Of a DNA stretch of 64,000 nucleotides, positions 47,784 to 59,454 are shown piece after piece. The DNA comes from Spisula solida (Eukaryota; Mollusca; Bivalvia; Venerida; Mactridae), in assembly GCA_947247005.1 (NCBI GenBank), contig OX365946.1, forward strand, positions 5,278,453 through 5,342,452, given 5' to 3'. Each line of letters opens with the position of its first letter. Position 1 is the first letter of the stretch. The notes beneath the pieces are model-generated. The model was not told where the DNA came from. It worked only from the letters and a program-made list of their open reading frames with translations, and made no database searches. Made by a program: the position numbers and the translations under genes.

Positions 47784-48565
47784 TATATGCTAGTAATGCA
47801 TAGTCATGCTAAAGCGTTTGTATATCGTACACAGTTTGAAATAAATGTCCTTGGTGTATTATCGCAACTGTAAACATTTTATCGTCTCAGAGACAACATT
47901 TAACTCTAATGCTATTTCTTCTCTGTAAGGTTCTCTGTCTAGACACTAGTAGAAACTACATAACACGACGAGATTAAAAAAGTCAGAATATCGCAATTAA
48001 CGGGAAAGCTATGCTAAATACGTATACTGTATTTGGTGAAGACTATTGCGTATTAGACAGAACTACAAGTCACAATTTTATCGGTCTCCGTATAATTCAA
48101 TCTTTGGCTGTGATATAAGCATTTGTTAATCCATGATGTAGCAATTTGAATGTCTGGTTGTTGATTATAGACTACCAACATTGAATGTGTCGGTGTAATT
48201 AGATGTTTTTCAAGAAATGTATTTCTATAAATTACAGCATCTCTTACAAACTCTGAAAATATTTATTTAAGTGCTTGATTTTAAGATACCATACCGGTGT
48301 CTTATATTCACATTACATATCATTAAAACGAGAAATGCACACAACTTCATGAAAACATTACAATATGATGTCGCAATTTATGTACATGTATCACAAATCA
48401 AAATATCCATGTTCTTAATATCAGTCACGATCTTCTTTAAATACAAATAAAGAGTCATTTGAGAATAACGAACATTTGTAAACGAGGTTCGGTTTTCTCA
48501 AATTACAATGAGCACTGATTTGACCATATATAAACACAAACCGTCGCATTGTATCTACGTATATA

Positions 48566-49529
48566 TGTGGGGTGTCCCAGAATAGCGTATAATTCTTGCT
48601 TTATTTAGTCCAGCGTGGTGGCACAGCGTTGACATTTTGCATGTGCATTTCTACAACTATTCCACATATATTTGAGGAATTTATTTTTTATCAGCATACA
48701 TTGCATATGATAAATAGAAGAATTTGTAATCCATGGTAACGGTATGTGTGTCAGCAGAAAAATAATATATTTCAGAAATGAATTCAAGTATTTAATGGCA
48801 ATAATACTTTGCCACATCCAGACAAAATATATTGAAGCGTAATTGGCATGTTTTGTTTAGTTGCTGTATTCATGGTAATGAAGTCGTGTATGGCGGGTTA
48901 ATGAAGTAATATAACAAAGTTGTTATGATCAGAGTATAAAAAATGTACGACGTCAGACGACGTTATGGAGCGATCGTCGTTTTCTAAGCATTGCGTTATA
49001 CCGTGGGTAGCGTAGTATAACACCAGGACAGACGATTAATGAGGTGGAAACAGCTGCACAATACAGCAGCATAATTAGACAGCTGTTTTAATTGACACAG
49101 TCAGTTTGTTGGGCACAGGAGGACAGGGGAACGAAGTAGAGTAGACCGACCGAGCTGAGCAAGAACTTACGTCAGATTGTTTCCGACACTATCCACACAA
49201 ATCGTCAACTCAAGTTGTCCATTTTAAAAAGCGATCAATCAAATTTTGATAGCATGTAAAGAAATACTCAAATGGTTTATTACAACATCGGCATATAATA
49301 TCAAAAGTGTGTAGCTCACGAAGGGAAGTACTTTGGAGAACTGTGAGGGCATGACGTCGTAGGCGAGTGTTGTCGTTGACGTTCTGTGGCGCGCCCGACC
49401 TCACCTGGCGTTCGTAAAATTAGTTTGTCAAGAAATAAATTCTCTAAAGGTTTATTATTATTTCGACATACAATACTTGACAGTTCTCATAATATAACGT
49501 GATTATACGTTATTCTGGGACAACCCACG
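48566..49529. mobile_element. Mariner/IS630-like element, about 0.96 kb, decayed
   Basis: Left end TGTGGGGTGTCCCAGAATA and right end, reverse-complemented, CGTGGGTTGTCCCAGAATA form inverted repeats of about 28 bp with few mismatches. TA lies at 48564-48565 and 49530-49531. It interrupts type 2 body DNA that is continuous in unit 4 (near 36.6 kb). Between about 49020 and 49200 the plus strand reads TVSLLGTGGQG...PHKSSTQ, which weakly resembles the GSV..R.GRPR and P..S.R parts of an IS630-type DNA-binding domain, but with stops. I treat that coding reading as tentative. Confidence 0.7.
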
Positions 49530-50070
49530 TATACAGGAAAATTTGATTGTATGGTTTGTAGTTCTTCGTTGATTTTATTAATATAATCTGATCTTGTAAT
49601 ATGGTTGTGAACGTAGGGTAAGCTGAATGGTATGAATCAGAATACGGTTTATTGTATAAAATGGGCTTGATTCCAGAACGTATATCCCACCTGCACTCAC
49701 GAGAACTGATCATATCTAAGTGTGAGTATTTTACGTTATATGAGTTAAGCGACCATAAATACTCTATGACAAAACATATACAATGCAAGCATCAATGGAA
49801 ACTATAGATGTAACAGTTGTGTATGGTTAAGCGTTCGGTGCGAAATAAACACACGTCATAGGTGAAATATATGAGTATTATATAACGAACCGTCTTTCAT
49901 TTAAGAACAATAAACACAGAATCAAATACTTGTGTCTTTTATATATTACAAATAAAAATAACTTGGTTGTTTTTATAAAGAAATGTGCTGATTCGAAACA
50001 TCTGAATCCATGTATGTTCTAACATTACCATACGACAATACTCTATAAGAGAAGTATAAATGACACATAC

Positions 50071-50460
50071 AGATATAAAAATGACATTTGGTTACTGCTG
50101 TCAAGAATGTATACAGAAACTCACGATAAAATCTGATCCCAGTGATGTTTAGATTCCAACATGGGGGCAACAGGCGCCAAATTGCATTACAATTGTAAGA
50201 TAAATCAGAACATCCTCCAATAACTCATTGTCACAAAGTAGGATTGGACAACAAAATGGCACCGTAATTGTCCCCTAGTGTCTTAGACAAAATATTACCA
50301 GACGATATGGTATGAATAGTTTTATTATGATGTATTTTGGTTTGATGTCCAGTGTAGCCAGTAATGGATACAAATAGTAAACTGCCAGCCGTAAGTTCTG
50401 GCTTACGACAGTAGCAGAGAAAAATAACATCGCCTACAAGTCATTTGTTTAGCATTTGGG
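50071..50460 (+). repeat. Block A, last copy; array ends here
   Basis: Carries GATGTTTAGATTCCAACATG, GGCGCCAAATTGCATT, GGATTGGACAACAAAATGGC and GTGTCTTAGACAAAATATTA. Downstream of about 50460 I find no further type 1 or type 2 text, so this is the distal edge of the tandem array. Confidence 0.7.
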
Positions 50461-53400
50461 AATAACTCTTTACGAGATTATGCAATTGACGATTGAATGA
50501 AAAGAAGAATATGATAAGATATCATGTAGACGTTGCTATTGTCATTTATAATGTAAACAAAGTTTAGTAATTCGATTGCTTTTGATTTATCTGCACTAGA
50601 GATATAAAACGTATGGCATAATATTATACGTGTAAACAACGCAGTTACATTTGTATGATAATAATTTAAGATTTTATTTTAAAATTTTGATCAGCTAGTG
50701 TTTTAGATATTCTTGTTTGTACTATTTATATGTTCTTTTAGTTGTCGAAAGATTGAAGGTACATTATATTCACGGATAGGTACATTAGTTCGTTTGAAAA
50801 AGATAACTGATGAAGTGCTGGAAAATAGGAAACAAAGTTTGATTACATTTACAATTCACGCGATGTTGTTGTATTCATACGAAATTCCAACCCAGTATTT
50901 TAAACGTAATACCGTGATTAAAAACATGATCCGGTCTCTTCTGTTACGGGATTGTTTGTACTTTTAGTAAGGAACTGTTTAAATTATACAAATTAAAGCC
51001 ATAATAAAGTGTCTAATACTACCAATGTCGTAATATTTATACCTTAATTTTATAATAAAATAATGTAATAATTATCTAGGTAAGAATACCAACCCTAATA
51101 CACAAGTCGTTTAACTCAATGAAATTAGGATAATCTACGTAACTAGCATTTGAATTAAGAGGACCTTTTAATATGTGTGGCTTCCTCAGAATGCAAGTAT
51201 AATATAGATAATGTAACATTTTATTGAATCAGTACAAGTTCTTATGACGCTTATAATATGTCCGATGTCTTATTCTCTGTATCATATTATTGTCGGGGCT
51301 TATCCAGTGGAATGTTAAGTTCTGTATAATTCTTTATTGAGGCGTAATAATAAACCTCAAAAGATAATGACAAATCGGACAACGGAAGACAACATCCATA
51401 TTCCGTTTCTACTGCAATTAATCAGCATCGTAGCAGACCTGAGTAAACGCAGAGTCCGACGATTGAAATGAACACACAACAATGAAAGTAAACAGATTAC
51501 CAGAACAAGTCACTATGACAGAAAATAAACAGGGAAACTACAAAACACGACTCTCTACTCAGACAGACGTCCGTCTCGGTCAGTGAAACGTAACTCATAC
51601 CAAACTACTTAATTGCCACTTTCTCACTTTTATAAAAGTATTAAAAAAGTACCAACAATACGTATTATAGATTAAAACTATAACGCAAATATTGCGATTT
51701 TTCTGACAAGTAAACGATGTTGATCACGCAAAAAGATTATATTAAGTCAGACAGGGAAGGCAGCACCCAACTAAACAACTTGTGTATATATCTTTATTCT
51801 ACATGTATGAGTCATAGGTAATGCATTAATCAAAACACGAATTGGATGTAAGATAGTTCGAAGTTAACTGACTGCCGACTGCCGACGCGGTTACAAATGA
51901 TCGCGTAATAGTATAAACTTCCCCGCGTTCTTGCAGCGTATTGAATAAATTGTTAAGCACCTTGTTCCGTGAATGGTCGATGTTTTCACAGTACCAGTAA
52001 TATAGATGAATAGCGAAGAAAACAAGAATCATTGAAGATGACAGTGTATCGAAAAGTAAGCCGACAGCAGATAGTCGTGCTTTCGAGTAAAGTAAATTCA
52101 TTTATATGATTGACGGACACGTGTATTAAATGTAAGTGTATCATTGACATATCTATCTCACACCCGTGTCCACAGCCCAACAGTGGTTACTGTGATAAGC
52201 TACAGGCAATCTAATGTACGTAGATTTATCATAAAACTGAAGACAAATATATAATTAATATTGAGTACGAAGCTATAAATCTGTATGAAAAAAACTAATT
52301 TGTTATCGGAATATTAGTACAACCTAGGTAAATACCCTCTGTCAATGTCCGGAGTTTCTTAAGAGTTTTGATGTAGATGAATTTAATGTGTTATCAAATG
52401 CATTTGTAGCAGTGAAGAAAAATTACATTATAACATATAAAGCAGCATTCTAAGGGCATCGAACTCGCACACCAATCAGAAAACATCAACGTGCTAAATT
52501 AAAGAAGGGCATTGTATAGAAAGCGATATCGTATCGGTCATTTGTGAATGCTCGCTGATCACAGCAGTTCATTGCACAGTAGCAAGGCGTTTAGAAACGG
52601 TTTGCTACATGGTAGAATGATCGCTGATAGCGTTTTGTTATAATGTCCTGACAAAGTTCTATCGGTTGATTTTGTAGTAGCCCTTTGCTTAGGCAATGGC
52701 TTTGAGACTATGAGGAAGGGTAATGGTGTGAATGGAGAAGCTACTAAAGAAACCGTTTGGTCGACAATAGTATGACACTAATAATATTCATTTAATACTA
52801 CCACTACTCAAAAGTGCTAAACTGCCATCATAAAATTATATAATATTATATATATTGTTAATAATGCATGTACCGTTACGAAATGGTTGCATACCAATAC
52901 TTGAAAAAATGATGCAGTTAACAATTGATTGATTTTGGCTGATAAACAACAATTTTGTGTTACGCAATGAAGCATATGTTATAAAATCACAAAATATATT
53001 ATACAAAATATTTATAAACACGTGCTATTGCAACGCATGGTAAGGACGTTGATCTTAGAAGTCTGACTGAGGCGGCAGACTTTCAGGACGGGATGCCGTG
53101 TTTTCAGTGCTTTGTGTGTGTATGATGTTTTCTGTGCTCGGCTGGTTAAGTTGAGTGTTGCTTTCCCTCTCTGACTAAAAATAATCTATAGGCATGAGAA
53201 TATTGGATATTCAACGCTGTTCAAATATAAATGGGGCAACTATCGTCGAATATTCATTTCTGGAAGTACACATTCTTTTATAAATATGAGATGCATTTGA
53301 ATACCGGACAGAAAACACTTGTATGAAATGGGTTTGGAACGGTATAATCCATTGTAAACGAATTAAATATCAGAATGCTGATTTTATTACTAAGGCATCT
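50461..53400. other. No gene seen; two R fragments
   Basis: AT-rich, apparently single-copy DNA. R fragments lie at about 51728-51777 (AAGATTATATTAAGTCAGAC, AGGGAAGGCAGCACCCAAC) and, reverse-complemented, at 53085-53205 (GTGCTTTGTGTGTG, TTTTCTGTGCTCGGCTGGTT, AAGTTGAGTGTTGC). The open frames of 61-91 codons show no domain. Confidence 0.45.
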
Positions 53401-53405
53401 ATTAA

Positions 53406-54002
53406 GGTTGTTTAGGACCTTTCTCCGACGTCATCGGCAAAAAATCGACTTTTCGCCGAATCTAATGAAAATCTCCAGATATATGCTTAAACATTCTGTC
53501 CTTATTGTGCATTTTTTATTTTTTCAAAATATCGCTTCGTTTCCTAGCAACGTGACGCTATGTACATAGGGCGTAAAACTGACGTTTTAATGGCATAATT
53601 CGGTCAGAATAAGGTCTATTTTAATTTTCAAAGCTCTACATGTTAGCCCTTGATCCGTTGAATACGTATATGTTTAATTTAAAGCGATTGTGACGGACAA
53701 TTTTTCACCGAAAAAGGTTTTATATCGAAAGTTGACAGAATTTTATTGCGCATTTGCTACACCCAACTCATTTCAGGGCGTAATTTGGTCAACAAAACGT
53801 GATTCAATCAACTAATGAAATACACCGTGGTGATGCGGTAATTCTACAGAATAAGCTCAACCAATAAAAAAGGGGGGTGATCTCGCATTATTTTCGACAA
53901 AATTGAAATTCAGTAAAAAACGGACTTACGTAAAAACGTTACGTCGCACAACGTAACGCGCTGTGTACGTCCGTTTTATTTACGGACTTGCGTCCTATTT
54001 AC
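53406..54002 (+). repeat. Foldback left arm
   Basis: Shares with the right arms the words CGACGTCATCGGC, TTCGTTTCCTAGCAACG, GTTGATTGAATCA-like text (complement) and a CpG-rich inner end containing CGTTACGTCGCACAACGTAA, itself nearly palindromic. Confidence 0.8.
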
Positions 54003-55460
54003 TAGTACAACAATTACATGTTAAGAATAAAATGCACGCATTTCACCTGTATCTGTTCATTTATCAAATCATATATGATAGCTTTGTTCAAAGCAAAGTT
54101 TGTCACTACATAACAATTAGTTATTTCGATTTGAGTGTGGTAAGTTTTGCGAAAGTGAAAATGACAAAACTGGGTTTCTCTCGCAATCAGTACTGTTGTT
54201 TTATTATTCTTCACAATGTGTCTTTATTGGTACTTTTATTATGACCACAACATCATGATAAATACACAGTCTAAACATCTACTCAGGATATTCGATCGGA
54301 CATTAAATGCAGTGTACAGAATTATGAGACTAACTTAAGTCTTCCGAACTAATTATTACGTCCCTTTAATAAAATAATAACTAAAATATGTATACATCGT
54401 TTTCTTACTGTCATATATAGTTATAATGTATATAATAATAGCGTTTGGTATAAAAGTAAATCTTTGATGTACAAACATCTGGAAAGTTAGTCCCGCCCTT
54501 GTCTAGAAATATTGCAACTAACCAAGCTTATATATTGAGTTTCACTGTTACGCAACCAAGTTAAATCATGTTGGAAGCTGAATTAAAGCTGGTGCGGCCG
54601 GTAGATGAACAGCCAGCAAATTGGAAAAGAAAGTTATATATACATGTATACACTTTTCAAAAGTATGATGTCTTACACGTGTATTAGATAATAATACAAG
54701 TTAATGTAAACACTTTTGTCGCGGCCCGTTATGTGCCTTAGTTGGAGTAGGCCTACACATCAAACATGACGTTACAATATTGTACCAGTCAATTGAAACT
54801 ACTCCACGAATCCAGGGGAAAGACAGGTGATAGCGGGGAACTGTCCCGTGTTTTAACGTTTTCGATGTCCCCGCACTGATGTATGTGTGGTACGCTTTTG
54901 ATTCGCGACACAATAGTGGGGAAATGCAAGTCTGACTATACCCGTGAGATACAGGACAGGGGGGATTTGCGGGGTTTTACCATCGGTATGACCATCGGGG
55001 TTCGATAAAGTAAAAGTAAGAATCCCCGTCGGTCCCGGTGGTAGGGGATCTTGGTTTCAATTAACTGGTTCAAAAGATACGTGCCAGTGATTCGGCCACC
55101 TTTGAAATTTACTGTACAGCTGTTGTGTTGTTGCTATTTAGTGAGTTGGGTGAAAGTCTTACATATGTATAATTGTTACATTTTATATTGAATGCATGGA
55201 CACTTATACTTATGACAGTCCTAGTAATAATGTATACAAAAACCATGCTTAATTTTGACAATGCAAGTTCTTTAATTAATCAATTTGAATATGCATTATC
55301 AATTTCAACTGTTTAAAATGGTTCGTAAATGTAACACAGTGTGTCGACGTTTTGGGACTACTTTTGACCATTTATTGAAAATATAACTACATACCAAAGT
55401 ATGTTTGTCGGTATTTATTACAATAAACATTTACCACAGGGACTGTAACACTGCCACCGA

Positions 55461-55482
55461 CCCCCCCCCCCCCCCCCCCCCC
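55461..55482. repeat. Poly-C tract of 22 bases
   Basis: Twenty-two consecutive C residues in otherwise AT-rich DNA inside the foldback element. It can form an i-motif, with a G-quadruplex on the minus strand. Its length may vary or be mis-assembled. Confidence 0.9.
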
Positions 55483-55790
55483 TACTGTGCGTACAAAATA
55501 TATAGGTCGTAAGCCAAAATGTTAAAGCACAATATTGTTTGTGAGAGGTGGTTAGTGTTTTATACATTTCGTGCTTGTAGCAATTTCATATCTCTTTATT
55601 AATAGGGGAAATGTACGTACATGTATATCACTAGAAATCAATATTCATACAATTTTAGGGGTATATTTAAGGTCTCATCTTGCATTTATCGTAATGTAAT
55701 ACATTTTACGTTCTTATATTTTTTATATATTGAAACCATGTGCCAATGCGCCAGATACACCACAAGATCATGAAGCTGACGGCAATAATT

Positions 55791-56321
55791 GCCCGTAACG
55801 TCGTGCGGCACGACGTTATGCTTTTTACGTATGTCCGCTTTTCATTAAAATTCAATTTTGTCGAAAATAATGCGAGATCACCCCCCTTTTTTATTGTTTG
55901 TGCTTATTCTGTAGAATTTCCGCATAACCACGGTTTGTTTCATTAGTTGATTGAATCACTTTCTGTTGACCAAATTGCGCCCTGAAGTGAGTAGGGTGTT
56001 GGAAATACGAAGTAAAATACAGGTCAATTTTCGATATAAAACCGTTTTCGTTGCGAAATTGTAAGTCGCAACCGCTATAAATTTTAAATATACGTATTCA
56101 AAGGATGAAGGACTAACAAATAGAGTTTTGAAAATTATTGTAGAGCTTAATTTAACAGAAATATACGCTTAAAACGTCAATTTTACGCTCCGTGTACATA
56201 ACGTCGCGTTGCTAGGAAACGAAGCAATATCTTGAAAAAATTAAAACGACATAATACGAAGAGTATGTTAAAGCATATTTCTGGAGATTTTCATTAGATT
56301 CGGCGAAAAAGCGATTTATTC
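55791..56321 (-). repeat. Extra, tip-less foldback arm
   Basis: Aligns with the right arm from the CGTAACGTCGTGCG inner end to TTCATTAGATTCGGCGAAAA. It then stops before the outer GTCGGAGAAAGGTCC tip, where ATTCTTTAACATT follows. The two right-hand arms are therefore tandem, about 565 bp apart. Confidence 0.75.
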
Positions 56322-56340
56322 TTTAACATTTAATTGCTGT

Positions 56341-56935
56341 AAATAAGACGCACGTCTGAAAAACAAACGGACGTACGGCGCGTAACGTCGTGCGACGTTA
56401 TGCGTTTTACGCATGTCCGCTTTTCACTGTAAATCAATTTTGTCGAAAATAATGCGAGATGACCCCCCTTTTTTATCGTTTGAGTCTGTTTTGTAGCATT
56501 ACCGCATCATCGCCGTGTATATCATTAGTTGATTGAATCACTCTTTGTTGACCAAATAGCGACCTAAAGGGAGTAGGGTGTCGCAAATACGGCGTAAAAT
56601 ACTGGTCAATTTTCGACGTAAAACCTTTTGTGTTGTGAAATTGTTTTGCGCAACCACTATAAATTTTATGTATGCGTATTCAACGGATCCTGGGCTAACA
56701 TGTAGAGTTTTTAAAATTAACGTAGACCTTTATTTGACAGAGACATACGCTTAAAACCTCAATTTTACGCTCCGTGTACATAACGTCGCGTTGCTAGGAA
56801 ACGAAGCAATATTTTAAAAAAATAAAAACGACATAAAACGAAGAGCATGTTAAAGCATACATCTGGAGATTTTCATTAGATTCGGCGAAAAGTCGATTTT
56901 TTGCCGATGACGTCGGAGAAAGGTCCTAAACAACC
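56341..56935 (-). repeat. Foldback right arm
   Basis: Complete copy ending in GGTCCTAAACAACC followed by TTAA, complementary to the left arm tip. Confidence 0.8.
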
Positions 56936-56939
56936 TTAA

Positions 56940-58853
56940 ATACTTCTTCAAAGAGAACGCTAATTGGCAGGGCAGTATAGAAGAATGTGTTTTAAAATGA
57001 CTGAGGTTAAAACTGGTGTCTGCGTGTGAATATGCATATTGATTATTGCAGCACTAAGTGAAATGTGACATTAAGAGCCAAAAATGTTAGATATTTTCAA
57101 AATGACAGTCTAGTCACTAAATGGTTTGGCACGGTATAGTGTAAGTGCATTAAATTACATACTATACGGTTGGCAGCGGTTTTACTAAACGTTAGATCGA
57201 TGTGTGTCTGCGATCGTCTGTATTTAAGTATTATTTCTATTTCTTTTTGGAGGGACGTCTTAAGTGTTCGTTTTCCCATGGTTGTATACAATTATCCTTT
57301 CCCATTGTTAGCTTCTTTTATTTTAACTTGTTTATAACGATCCCCGCTATTTGTCCCATGAAGTTGTAAATATATTCCTGGCTTTTGCTGTCAAATGAGT
57401 TTGTTTATCCTTATACACCCTGGTTTTATAATAGTCTGTGTGGTGGTATTTTTTATTGTTATTGCAGTGTAAATGCGGTGTATTGTGAGATGAAAGTGTT
57501 GCCATCAAATAGTTGAATAATATACATTATGTATTTTGTTGTATTTGAATTCAACACTTTCTAAGTCTTCTCGATATCATATTATATGATTGGTATATCG
57601 TATGAAGTCGGCTCCAAGCCAAAACATCCGACACTTTTACAACGTGCACTGTAGCACCAGGAATGCTATTTAATTGAATTAAACGTAGAAAACGTCGATA
57701 AAGCCTTAACAATGTTATATTTAACATTGTTTAGTTATTTATTAACAAAGCTAAAGTTTGTTGTATATGTATTTATCCACGATATTGATATAAATCAAAT
57801 AATGTGTTTGACATGTGCTAATAACTTGGATAAATGATGAAAGGCGTCTTAACACTTAGATGCTTTGGTAGATTAGAAACACGCTATCGGATCTCTACAT
57901 TTCAAGAAAAACATCCAAATTGTACCTTAACAGAACGATAAAAACTGAGTGCATTTGGCGGTCGGATATACTACGAAAGCTTTCATAGCATGTTTTTGTC
58001 GGTGTATGTCTGGAAGGAACAAGTTGAATCAGTAAGTTACAAATCGTAATCTGCCACAGCTTGACAACTCATACAATATAGAACAACTGTTACCAACTTC
58101 ATCACAGAACCAAACAAACAAGACATCGATAGTATTTAATGAATGTTGTGTTTAGCAAATTGTCCTATTCATCAAATGAATAAAGCTGCAATCAACAGTT
58201 TAACGTGTGCGCCTGACTCTTCGTTCAATCATAATTTCGTGTGATACTCGGCTTCTCCAAGCGCAAAATACAATCATACTGAAAAGGTGTGCCTATTTGT
58301 CTGGAAAATACCATTTTTAATAGTTAATCAAAAAGGTGTTTTCGCTGCTGCGTAAATAATATTCAGATGGTGTTGACTTGGCACACCCATGTTTGTATCA
58401 AAAGTGCGGTATTATACAAAATACGTTAAAATAAATACTCCATTGATAGAGTGCCTAGGAAGATATTATTTATTGTGTTCGAGGTAGTCTGTTCATGATA
58501 GTTGAATGAAGGATATGAGAATAATGGTGCACAAGATTGAGTTCATATTAGTTTGACATTGATATCTCGAATGGCATGAATGTCTCGACACGCTGATCGA
58601 GTGGTTGAGGCATCAGACGACTTGCGAGTGGAGGTTAACTGTTCATCTGCAGCACTATAATTGAGCGTTAAGCTCCGTATTATTATATATTATAAGATGC
58701 AACGTGGAAATGAGTTTTCTAGCTGTGACGTCACTGTCTGTTGATAGAATAAAGGCATGGTACTCTTGCGTGCTTTTTGTGCTCTTCCATATACAATATA
58801 CGATACGTAAGAGGCAATATACATTATGACTGTTTTCTTAATACGAAATCATA
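56940..58853. other. No gene seen; weak tRNA-like stretch near 58.6 kb
   Basis: The 64-codon minus-strand frame over 57097-57291 shows no domain. At about 58592-58612, TGATCGAGTGGTTGAGGC resembles the box A of serine/leucine tRNAs, with a poor box B-like GAGGTTAACTGTTC some 35 bp later. This could be a worn SINE head, and I hold it at low confidence. Confidence 0.35.
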
Positions 58854-59452
58854 CAGGGTGGTCCATTAATTCCGCACATTAGTAAATGCTTATAACTTCA
58901 ACATCTTTAAAGCTATCATATTAAAGAAAACATAAAATTGTAGAGTATATGTGAAAATCGGTTCTGATTAAAAACAGATATTCAACAATAGAATCCTTAT
59001 CTAAAGCAGACGTTCAATGTGACCACCCACTTTCTCTGAAACGAATTTCAAACGTCGTTCTAATTTATGTACAGGACGCTGTTGCATGCAGCTAGGTAAC
59101 CGGTCTCTTTTCCCGACGAATCGAATGTTTCATTTCATTGGACATATCCAACGATATTCCTCCATGAAGGCACAGGTGTATTTGGACATACTTTTCAAGT
59201 TTTCTTTTTACTAAAATCGCATATTTTCCTAATTCGTAATAAAGTTTTATAATTCGAATTTGGAAATACTAAAATTTATGACGTCATCGATGACGTCATA
59301 ATGTCACTTTGACTGTACAATGCCAAATACTTTTTTCATTTCAGGAGAAATTTTTTTATTACCTTTCCAACAATACCAAATGTATATGTGTAAGTAAAGA
59401 AAAAGTGAAGTTATAGGCATTTACTAATGTGCGAAATTAATGGATCACCCTG
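58854..59452. mobile_element. IS630/Tc1-mariner-type MITE, 599 bp
   Basis: Terminal inverted repeats of about 47 bp with three mismatches begin CAGGGTGGTCCATTAATT (left) and CAGGGTGATCCATTAATT (right, complement). TA lies on both sides (58852-58853 and 59453-59454). It keeps the 3' end of a transposase gene on the minus strand, so it is a deletion derivative rather than an unrelated MITE. A perfect 22-bp palindrome made of two TGACGTCA sites lies inside at 59278-59299. Confidence 0.85.
59001..59140 (-). pseudogene. Transposase C-terminus remnant within the MITE
   Basis: A minus-strand frame reads RLPSCMQQRPVHKLERRL, then KFVSEKVGGHIERLL and a stop at 59001-59003. The ending R-R-L...C/V...G-G-H-x-E is the usual C-terminus of IS630/Tc1-mariner-type transposases in animals. 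No catalytic core remains upstream, where the frame meets a stop. Confidence 0.75.
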
Positions 59453-59454
59453 TA

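Larger units (their letters stand above)
42771..50070 (+). repeat. Array unit 6, type 2
   Basis: A (42771-43160), J (43500-43985, with R inside), then type 2 body paralogous to unit 4: 43978-44720, 44900-46640, 47786-48560 and 49530-50070. Two TA-flanked DNA elements interrupt it (46647-47783 and 48566-49529). The Penelope-like and TTAA insertions of unit 4 are missing. Confidence 0.7.
10850..50460. repeat. 39-kb array of hierarchical tandem segmental duplications
   Basis: Six copies of a shared header (block A) start near 17.16, 23.85, 28.05, 37.18, 42.77 and 50.07 kb, always in the plus orientation. They separate units of about 6.7, 4.2, 9.1, 5.6 and 7.3 kb. Two body types follow the header: type 1 in the units starting at 10.9 (header lost), 17.2, 23.9 and 37.2 kb, and type 2 in those at 28.1 and 42.8 kb. 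Blocks keep their order, and copies are alignable by eye with substitutions and indels. No conserved open frame runs through all copies, so the repeated DNA appears non-coding. Confidence 0.8.
53406..56935. mobile_element. Large foldback element with 595-bp arms and TTAA flanks
   Basis: The left arm (53406-54002) and right arm (56341-56935) are reverse complements along nearly their whole length with scattered substitutions. The tips are GGTTGTTTAGGACC and GGTCCTAAACAACC, flanked by TTAA at 53402-53405 and 56936-56939. A third arm copy, in the right-arm orientation, lies just inside (55791-56321) but lacks the outer 50 bp or so. The 1.8-kb centre (54003-55790) has no transposase-like frame and includes a 22-base C run. 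TTAA suggests piggyBac-type insertion; very long arms are typical of foldback elements. Confidence 0.8.

Noticed and set aside
49210..49404. Minus-strand frame inside the 48566-49529 element as a transposase
   Set aside because: It lacks any transposase motif. The weak transposase-like text in this element is on the plus strand.
50713..50967. 84-codon frame just beyond the array
   Set aside because: No recognisable domain, no paralogue to test it against and a length expected by chance in this amount of DNA.
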